Positions 59,042 to 64,000 of a stretch of 64,000 bases of DNA are shown piece by piece. A program made the position numbers and the translations under genes. Each line of letters opens with the position of its first letter. Within the stretch, counting starts at the first letter, position 1. The DNA comes from Oscillibacter sp. (GTDB lineage: Bacteria > Bacillota > Clostridia > Oscillospirales > Oscillospiraceae). The notes beneath the pieces are model-generated. The model ran no database searches. It was not told the origin of the DNA and worked only from the letters and a program-made list of their open reading frames with translations. Location: assembly GCA_003539495.1 (NCBI GenBank), contig DPPB01000014.1:8667-72666 (forward strand), given 5' to 3'.

Positions 59042-59073
59042 AAAAAAGCCCGGGCAAATACCCAAGCTTTTTT
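59042..59073 (-). terminator. iorAB terminator
   Basis: AAAAAAGC...GCTTTTTT hairpin with an inner GGG/CCC pair, about 75 bases after the iorB stop. The rest of this 200-base gap shows nothing else. Confidence 0.75.
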
Positions 59074-59146
59074 CACAATGGAAGTTGCTAAGAAAGGAGA
59101 GAGAGAAGATACGGTATTATTGTGAGAGGAGATATCTATTCCACGT

Positions 59147-59725
59147 TCACACGCTCTGAAGGCCCACCTCGTAGGCCTTCAGGTTTGCCTCCAAAAATTT
59201 AGTGGGCACATTCTTGCGGATCAGAGACTGCCAATCATAGCTCTCAAGACCCAGCTTTTTCACCAACGCACCCAGCAGGATGATGCTGGCCACGCGGACA
59301 GTACCCAGCTTTTCCGCTTCCGCCGTAGCGTTCAGTTCACAGACATCCTCAACCTGCTGTGAAATCTGCTCAATGGCATCATGAGGATAGACCGCCTTAC
59401 CCATTTTTACAGGAATGGGAAGAATTTCATAGCTGTTCGCGATCACAGTGCCGCCTTTTTTCAGCAGCTTCAGCCACCGAATGGCCTCGATTTTCTCAAA
59501 GGCCAGCACCACATCCGCCTCGCCCTCGGCAATGAGGGGCGCGTATACGGCATCGCCGTACTTCACCATGCAGTTCACAGTGCCGCCCCGCTGGGACAAT
59601 CCGTGCTGCTCCGTCTTTTTCACATCGTAGCCCAGGTCCACCAGGCCCTCGATCAGGATGTCAGAGGTCAAGACGGTGCCCTGACCTCCTACGCCTACAA
59701 TAGCAATGGCTTTTGTGTTAGACAT
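59147..59725 (-). CDS. iorB: Indolepyruvate oxidoreductase subunit beta
   Basis: 192 residues from MSNTKAIAIVGVGGQGTVLT (GGAGGG upstream), the gamma-type domain of 2-oxoacid:ferredoxin oxidoreductases. GGQGTVLTSDILIEGL, VKKTEQHGLSQRGGTVNCMV and VRVASIILLGALVKKL match IorB. With IorA it oxidatively decarboxylates aryl or branched 2-oxo acids to acyl-CoA with reduction of ferredoxin. It starts one base after the iorA stop. Confidence 0.93.
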   Translation of the reverse strand: MSNTKAIAIVGVGGQGTVLTSDILIEGLVDLGYDVKKTEQHGLSQRGGTVNCMVKYGDAVYAPLIAEGEADVVLAFEKIEAIRWLKLLKKGGTVIANSYEILPIPVKMGKAVYPHDAIEQISQQVEDVCELNATAEAEKLGTVRVASIILLGALVKKLGLESYDWQSLIRKNVPTKFLEANLKAYEVGLQSV

Positions 59726-59726
59726 T

Positions 59727-61493
59727 TTACTCGCCCTCCTTTTCAATGGCGCCAAAGGGGCAGATCTGCTGGCAAATGGTGCAGCCGTTGCAGTCCTCTT
59801 TGGAAATGGACACGCTGTTTTCGCCCACCATCAGAGCCGGGCAGGCCGTCTTATTGATGCAGACCTTGCAGTTCCTGCACTTGTCGGCGTTAACACGGCA
59901 GTGCTTACCCTTTCGCTGGGCAATAACGCTCTTGAGCAGGGCGCAGGGCTGCTGCACAATGACCACAAACAGATCCTCGGCCTCATAGGCCTCCTTCACC
60001 GCAGCAGCGGTGGCCTTCAGGTCATAGGGATCCACGGTGCGCACATTCTCCGGCTTCACGCCACAGCCCAACACCAGGGTCTTGATGTCCACCGCCGTGG
60101 TCACATCCTTCATCAGCGTCACGCCGGTGACGGGGTTATCCTGATGGCCGGTCATGCCGGTGGTGCTGTTGTCCAGGATGAAAACACTGGTCTTAGCGCC
60201 GTTATATACGGCATTGATAAGGCCCGTAATGCCGGAATGGAAGAAGGTAGAGTCTCCGATGAAGGAGAACACCTTCAGGCCGCGCTGGGCCTGACGCTCT
60301 ACCCGCTCGAATCCATGCCCGGCGGTGATGCTGCCGCCCATATCGATCTGGGTATGCGTCACACTGAAGGGAGGATTGATATTCAGCGCATAGCAGCCGA
60401 TGTCGCCGGTGGCAACGATCTTTCCGTTGTATTTGCTGACCTCGTGGTAAATTCCGCGGTGCGGGCAGCCGGCACAGTAGCTGGCCGGACGGACAGGCAC
60501 CTCTGTCTCCACCTTATAAGCAACAGACAGCGTAGGCAGGCCAAAGGCCCGACGGATAATGTCGGCGGAGTACTCCAGATACAGGGGCAGGACATCCTTG
60601 CCGGTGCAGGGGATCCCCAGGGATTTCACATAATCCTCTACGATGGGATCCAGCTCCTCCAGTACAATGAGATTATCCACCTTCTTCGCAAACTCCCGAA
60701 TCAGCTTATCGGGCATAGGGTAGGTAAAGCCCAGCTTCAAATAGGAAGCACCCTCGCCGAACACCTCACGGGCGTACTGATAGCAAATGCCGCTGCAGAT
60801 TACGCCGATCTTGGTATCATGCATCTCCATGCGATTCAGAGGCGTGGCATTGGCATACTCCCGCAGGCGCACCAACCGCTCCTCAACGGTCTTGTGCTTG
60901 TTACGAGCCATAGCAGGAATATTAGTGTTCTTCATAATGTTCCGCTCATAATGCTTCACAGGCACCTCCACGCGATCCGCCAGGGAGACAATGCTGCTGC
61001 CGTGGTTCACGCGGACGGTGGTGCGCACCATGACCGGGGTGTCATACTGCTCGGACAGGTCGAAGGCCAGCTTGGTATAGTCCTTGCACTCCTGGCTGTC
61101 AGCAGGCTCCAGCATGGGCATCTTCATGTGGGGGGCAAAGTGACGGCTGTCCGGCTCCGTGCCCGAGCTGTTCATGCCGGGATCGTCAGCGCAGATATAG
61201 ACCAAGCCACCGGTGGCACCGATGTAAACAGAGGGGAACACCGCATCAGAAGCCACGTTCATGCCAAAGTGCTTCATAGCCGCCATGGCTCTGGCACCAG
61301 CCATGGACGCACCAATGGCCACCTCGGCAGCCACCTTTTCATTGACCGACCACTCAGAATATACCTCTTTATATTTGGAAAGGTTCTGCAAAATCTCCGT
61401 ACTGGGAGTTCCGGGATAGGCAGAGGCCACCGAGCAGCCCGCCTCATAGGCGCCTCGAGCAATAGCCTCGTTGCCCAGCATTACTTGCTTCAT
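59727..61493 (-). CDS. iorA: Indolepyruvate oxidoreductase subunit alpha
   Basis: About 588 residues. N-terminal pyruvate-ferredoxin-type domain with ASAYPGTPSTEILQNL; TPP-binding region with GDIGCYALN and VFSFIGDSTFFHSGITG near residues 370-440; two [4Fe-4S] clusters at the end, CRNCKVCINKTACP and CNGCTICQQICPFGAI. Start at ATG 61493; a GTG five codons earlier is an alternative. Uses arylpyruvates such as those from Phe, Tyr or Trp in known enzymes. Confidence 0.94.
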   Translation of the reverse strand: MKQVMLGNEAIARGAYEAGCSVASAYPGTPSTEILQNLSKYKEVYSEWSVNEKVAAEVAIGASMAGARAMAAMKHFGMNVASDAVFPSVYIGATGGLVYICADDPGMNSSGTEPDSRHFAPHMKMPMLEPADSQECKDYTKLAFDLSEQYDTPVMVRTTVRVNHGSSIVSLADRVEVPVKHYERNIMKNTNIPAMARNKHKTVEERLVRLREYANATPLNRMEMHDTKIGVICSGICYQYAREVFGEGASYLKLGFTYPMPDKLIREFAKKVDNLIVLEELDPIVEDYVKSLGIPCTGKDVLPLYLEYSADIIRRAFGLPTLSVAYKVETEVPVRPASYCAGCPHRGIYHEVSKYNGKIVATGDIGCYALNINPPFSVTHTQIDMGGSITAGHGFERVERQAQRGLKVFSFIGDSTFFHSGITGLINAVYNGAKTSVFILDNSTTGMTGHQDNPVTGVTLMKDVTTAVDIKTLVLGCGVKPENVRTVDPYDLKATAAAVKEAYEAEDLFVVIVQQPCALLKSVIAQRKGKHCRVNADKCRNCKVCINKTACPALMVGENSVSISKEDCNGCTICQQICPFGAIEKEGE

Positions 61494-61573
61494 TGGACAT
61501 TCGCTCACTTTCTAATAGGATGTTTGTTGTTGTAATATGTATCCCTCGAAAATGTAGTTTGATTTACACGCCT

Positions 61574-61602
61574 ATTGTATTATATTTTTATTCTAAAATC
61601 AA
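61574..61602 (-). promoter_or_regulatory. Promoter of iorAB
   Basis: Minus strand TTGATT and TACAAT with a 17-base spacer. The gap to the divergent buk gene (220 bases) is AT-rich and probably holds both promoters; the buk promoter is not clear. Confidence 0.55.
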
Positions 61603-61713
61603 GTGTCAGTTTATAATTTTTTTATATTTTTTCTTTTCTTTTTCTTTTATCTGTGTTATACTTCTCCCAAAGGAACAACAAAATCGATTATTTCTAAGGA
61701 AGGAATGTACTTT

Positions 61714-62775
61714 ATGGAAAAGCTGTTGATCATCAATCCAGGCTCCACCTCCACAAAAATCGCTGTTTACGAAGGACTTACAAGAAAATTCTCAGAAAAC
61801 ATCTCGCATCCCCTGGAAGAGCTGAAGTCCTTCCCCTCTATTATCGATCAGACAGAGTATCGCACTCATGTCATCACCGACTGTCTGGAGCGAGCTGGCG
61901 CCCCCCTTTCCGCTATGGATGGCATCATCGGCATCGGCGGCCTGCTGAAGTCGGTGGATTCCGGCGTATACCGGGTCAATGATGCCATGCTCGCCGATCT
62001 GCGCAGCCATACCTACGGTGAACATGCAGCCAATCTGGGCGCCGTCATCGCAGATACCTTGGCAAAAAATTTGGGCAAGCCCGCCTATATTGCCGACCCC
62101 ATCACCGTAGATGAAATGCAGCCCCTGGCCCGCATTTCCGGACATCCTCTCCTGCCCCGCTACGGCCGCACCCACACGCTGAACCACAAACGCGTAGCCC
62201 GCACGGTGGCGGAAGAATTGGGCAAGCCCTACGAGCAGTGCCGTTTAGTGGTAGCCCATCTGGGCGGCGGCATTTCCATCGCCGCCCATGCAGAGGGCCG
62301 CATAATCGACTCCACCACCAGCCGCAGTGAGGGTACCTTCAGCATGGACCGATCCGGCCAGCTGAACTGCTGGGAGCTTGCCAAGCTGTGCTTCTCCGGC
62401 AAATACGAGAAGCAGCAGGTACTGAAAATGCTCAACGGGGAGGGCGGCGTATCCGCCTACCTGGGAACTAAGGATTTCCGGGATGTGGAAGCCCGCCGTA
62501 ACGAGGGCGACGCCACCGCCTCCGCTATTTTCGAGGCTTTAGCCTATCAGGTATCCAAGGAGATCGCCGCCATGACCGCCGTGCTCAGCGGCCAAGTGGA
62601 TGCCATCGTCCTCACCGGTGGCATCGCGAATTCCCGGGCCTTTGTCAACCTGGTCACAGACCGCATCTCCTACCTGGCCCCAATCGTCTTAAAGCCCGGT
62701 GAAGAGGAGATGGACAGCCTGGCCTATTACCTGCATGGCGTCCTCACCGGAGCCATCGCCCCCAAGGAATACTAA
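61714..62775 (+). CDS. buk: Butyrate kinase (branched-/short-chain fatty acid kinase)
   Basis: 353 residues from MEKLLIINPGSTSTKIAVYE, the acetokinase-family phosphate loop; AAGGAAGG lies upstream. Other motifs: GGLLKSVDSGVYRVND, RTHTLNHKRVARTVAEELG, VVAHLGGGISIAAHAEGRI and VLTGGIANSRAFVNLV. It makes ATP and a short-chain acid from an acyl phosphate. Followed by ptb, divergent from iorAB. May act on isobutyrate, isovalerate or phenylacetate rather than butyrate. Confidence 0.93.
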   Translation: MEKLLIINPGSTSTKIAVYEGLTRKFSENISHPLEELKSFPSIIDQTEYRTHVITDCLERAGAPLSAMDGIIGIGGLLKSVDSGVYRVNDAMLADLRSHTYGEHAANLGAVIADTLAKNLGKPAYIADPITVDEMQPLARISGHPLLPRYGRTHTLNHKRVARTVAEELGKPYEQCRLVVAHLGGGISIAAHAEGRIIDSTTSRSEGTFSMDRSGQLNCWELAKLCFSGKYEKQQVLKMLNGEGGVSAYLGTKDFRDVEARRNEGDATASAIFEALAYQVSKEIAAMTAVLSGQVDAIVLTGGIANSRAFVNLVTDRISYLAPIVLKPGEEEMDSLAYYLHGVLTGAIAPKEY

Positions 62776-62829
62776 TCCTGCATTATATAAATTATATAAA
62801 TAGTATAAATACAGAAAGGAAGTTATCTT

Positions 62830-63735
62830 ATGCAGCCCATTCGTAATTTTGACCAGCTACTGCAATGCGCCAAGGGGCGCAGCAGCAAAGGCATCGCCGT
62901 AGCGGTGCCCTATGACAAAAACACCCTCCTGGCCGTAAAGGATGCCCTGGACTCCGGCCTGACCACAGCCCAGCTTTTCGGTGACCAATCCCGTATTCTG
63001 CCCATTTTGGAGCAGATCGGCCTTTCCGCATCTGCTGTCTCTATCTGCCATGTGGAGGAGACCCACCAAGCCATCGAGACAGCCATCGCCTCCATCCGGG
63101 ACGGCAAAAACCGAATCCTCATGAAGGGCACCGTGTCCACCGGCACACTGCTCAAGCACGCATTGGATAAGGCCAAGGGCCTGAACATCGGCCGCCTGGC
63201 CAGCCACCTGATCGTTCTGCAGATCCCCGGCTTTGACCGCTTGCTCATAAGCACCGACGGCGGCCTGAATATCGCCCCTACCCTCATGGAAAAGGCCGAC
63301 ATTCTCCGCAACGCCATTGATGTGGCCCACGCCCTGGGCATCGAAACGCCCAAGGCCGCCTGCCTTGCCGCCGTGGAGACTGTGAACCCCAAGATGCAGG
63401 CCACCATCGACGCCGCCTGCCTGTGCAAGATGGCCGATCGCGGAGCATTCCAGGACGCTGTAGTGGAGGGCCCCCTGGCCATGGACAACATTCTCTCCGC
63501 CGAAGCGGCCAAAAAGAAGGGTATCGTTTCTGAGGTTCCCGGTCAGGCGGATATTATCCTGGCCCCCTCCATTGAGGTTGCTAACACCTTCTCCAAAACC
63601 CTGAACTATCTCCTGCACTCCTCCAACGCCGGTATCGTCATGGGTACGGCTGCTCCTATCATTCTCCCCTCCCGCGCCAGTGATCCGGCCTCCAAATACG
63701 CCTCTCTTGCCATGGGCGTGCTGCTGGCAAAGTAA
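62830..63735 (+). CDS. ptb: Phosphate butyryltransferase
   Basis: 301 residues. VAVPYDKNTLLAVKDALDSG and ILMKGTVSTGTLLKHAL are typical of Ptb, with DGGLNIAPTLMEKADILRNA and EGPLAMDNILSAEAAKKKGI further on. Converts an acyl-CoA and phosphate to acyl phosphate and CoA, feeding buk. ATG after AAAGGAAG, 54 bases after buk. Together with iorAB it gives a route from 2-oxo acid to organic acid with substrate-level ATP. Confidence 0.93.
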   Translation: MQPIRNFDQLLQCAKGRSSKGIAVAVPYDKNTLLAVKDALDSGLTTAQLFGDQSRILPILEQIGLSASAVSICHVEETHQAIETAIASIRDGKNRILMKGTVSTGTLLKHALDKAKGLNIGRLASHLIVLQIPGFDRLLISTDGGLNIAPTLMEKADILRNAIDVAHALGIETPKAACLAAVETVNPKMQATIDAACLCKMADRGAFQDAVVEGPLAMDNILSAEAAKKKGIVSEVPGQADIILAPSIEVANTFSKTLNYLLHSSNAGIVMGTAAPIILPSRASDPASKYASLAMGVLLAK

Positions 63736-63797
63736 ATACTTTGCGCCTGATAAATTGCAATCAAGTCTGTTAGATAAAAGCAGCGTCGTATCGGTTT

Positions 63798-63882
63798 AAA
63801 TTTTCCTCAGTGTTTTCACTTAGTGTAGATAAGCGAGATTGATCCGCTGAGAGTTTGGCCGCTTCGCGGCCACCCTCAGCGG
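63798..63882. pseudogene. Decayed copy of a tRNA 3' end with associated hairpin
   Basis: 63798-63841 is an imperfect direct repeat of 63957-64000, i.e. of the terminator edge plus tRNA 3' end, with several substitutions (for example TAGTGTAGATAAGCGAGATTG). It runs into a nested hairpin: outer CCGCTGAG/CTCAGCGG (63844-63851 and 63875-63882), inner TGGCCGC/GCGGCCA. A further tRNA-like fragment (GAGGCCAGCGGTTCG) in opposite orientation lies near 63910-63924. Confidence 0.55.
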
Positions 63883-63945
63883 CTTCCGCTGCCCAAAATT
63901 CAAGTACAAGAGGCCAGCGGTTCGCCTATGTACTGCACAAAATAA

Positions 63946-63975
63946 AAAACACCGGGGAATTTCCCTCGGTGTTTT
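63946..63975 (-). terminator. Terminator of the tRNA transcript
   Basis: AAAACACCG/CGGTGTTTT stem with inner GGG/CCC, four bases beyond the tRNA 3' end; T-rich on the minus exit. Confidence 0.8.
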
Positions 63976-63979
63976 CACT

Positions 63980-64000
63980 TGGTGGAGATAAGCGGGATCG
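63980..64000 (-). tRNA. 3' end of a tRNA, probably tRNA-Ala (partial)
   Basis: On the minus strand the edge reads CGATCCCGCTTATCTCCACCA, the 3' half of a T-arm plus acceptor stem with encoded CCA. The pattern resembles Firmicutes tRNA-Ala; the anticodon lies outside the window. Confidence 0.7.

Overview
The window looks like a piece of a fairly GC-rich, endospore-forming gut Clostridia chromosome, probably Oscillospiraceae-like. That is inferred from an alpha/beta-type small acid-soluble spore protein, the mother-cell sigma factor SigK, a DUF512-Der-PlsY block, SipW/camelysin surface proteins, a Ptb-Buk pair and indolepyruvate oxidoreductase. No ribosomal RNA or complete tRNA is present; only the 3' end of a tRNA (probably Ala) enters at the right edge.

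The main result is at 19.3-31.2 kb. The sigK gene is split by an 11.1-kb skin-like element. Its 5' part (31186 down to 30548) runs to the motif GISRSYVSR in the region 4.2 recognition helix and then goes out of family into 45 unrelated residues. The missing family end (IEKRALQKLE..., 23 residues) lies 11 kb away at 19410-19339, on the same strand. Both breakpoints share the same 14-bp direct repeat, GCTATGTATCCCGC (19411-19424 and 30548-30561). Joining them restores an in-frame 236-residue SigK. The element carries a large serine recombinase whose gene stops 7 bp from the repeat, a 61-residue gene overlapping the recombinase start (candidate directionality factor), and eight surface genes: a SipW-type signal peptidase, five SipW-cognate (TasA/camelysin-like) proteins, a 1298-residue InlB/MucBP-repeat adhesin and a protein ending in a PPPTGD-type sorting tail. 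The 5' part of sigK is preceded by a sigma-E-like promoter. The likely logic is developmental excision in the mother cell, but the cargo is a whole surface-fibre operon.

Left arm (0-19.3 kb): end of an ECF transporter ATPase pair; a small membrane protein; an rRNA-methyltransferase-like protein; a secreted BspA-type LRR protein; the spermidine/putrescine operon potABCD; a lipoprotein; an RluA pseudouridine synthase; yceD-rpmF; an island of short intergenic repeats; DUF512-der-plsY; an EamA exporter; an HMA-domain protein; a TRIC channel; and an [FeFe]-hydrogenase-like protein next to the sigK 3' end.

Middle (31.4-49.7 kb): an XRE regulator, then comEC-holA-RNase M5-like-CYTH, glnS, divergent thrC-thrB and lysC-asd (aspartate pathway), a radical SAM protein, DUF5662, an MBL hydrolase, an ECF S component, a Mur-ligase/LRR fusion, a small XRE regulator and a spore SASP gene.

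Right arm (49.9-64 kb): an aldo/keto reductase and HisC-like aminotransferase, then a catabolic block. A six-gene operon (aminotransferase, NhaC antiporter, PreA-like flavoprotein, DUF6282 hydrolase, cupin, HpcH/HpaI aldolase) lies behind a YheO/DauR-type regulator. Next come iorAB and the divergent buk-ptb pair. Together these suggest transamination and oxidation of a 2-oxo acid to an acyl-CoA, with ATP made through acyl phosphate. The substrate is not readable from sequence. The edge holds a partial tRNA and decayed tRNA-like copies.
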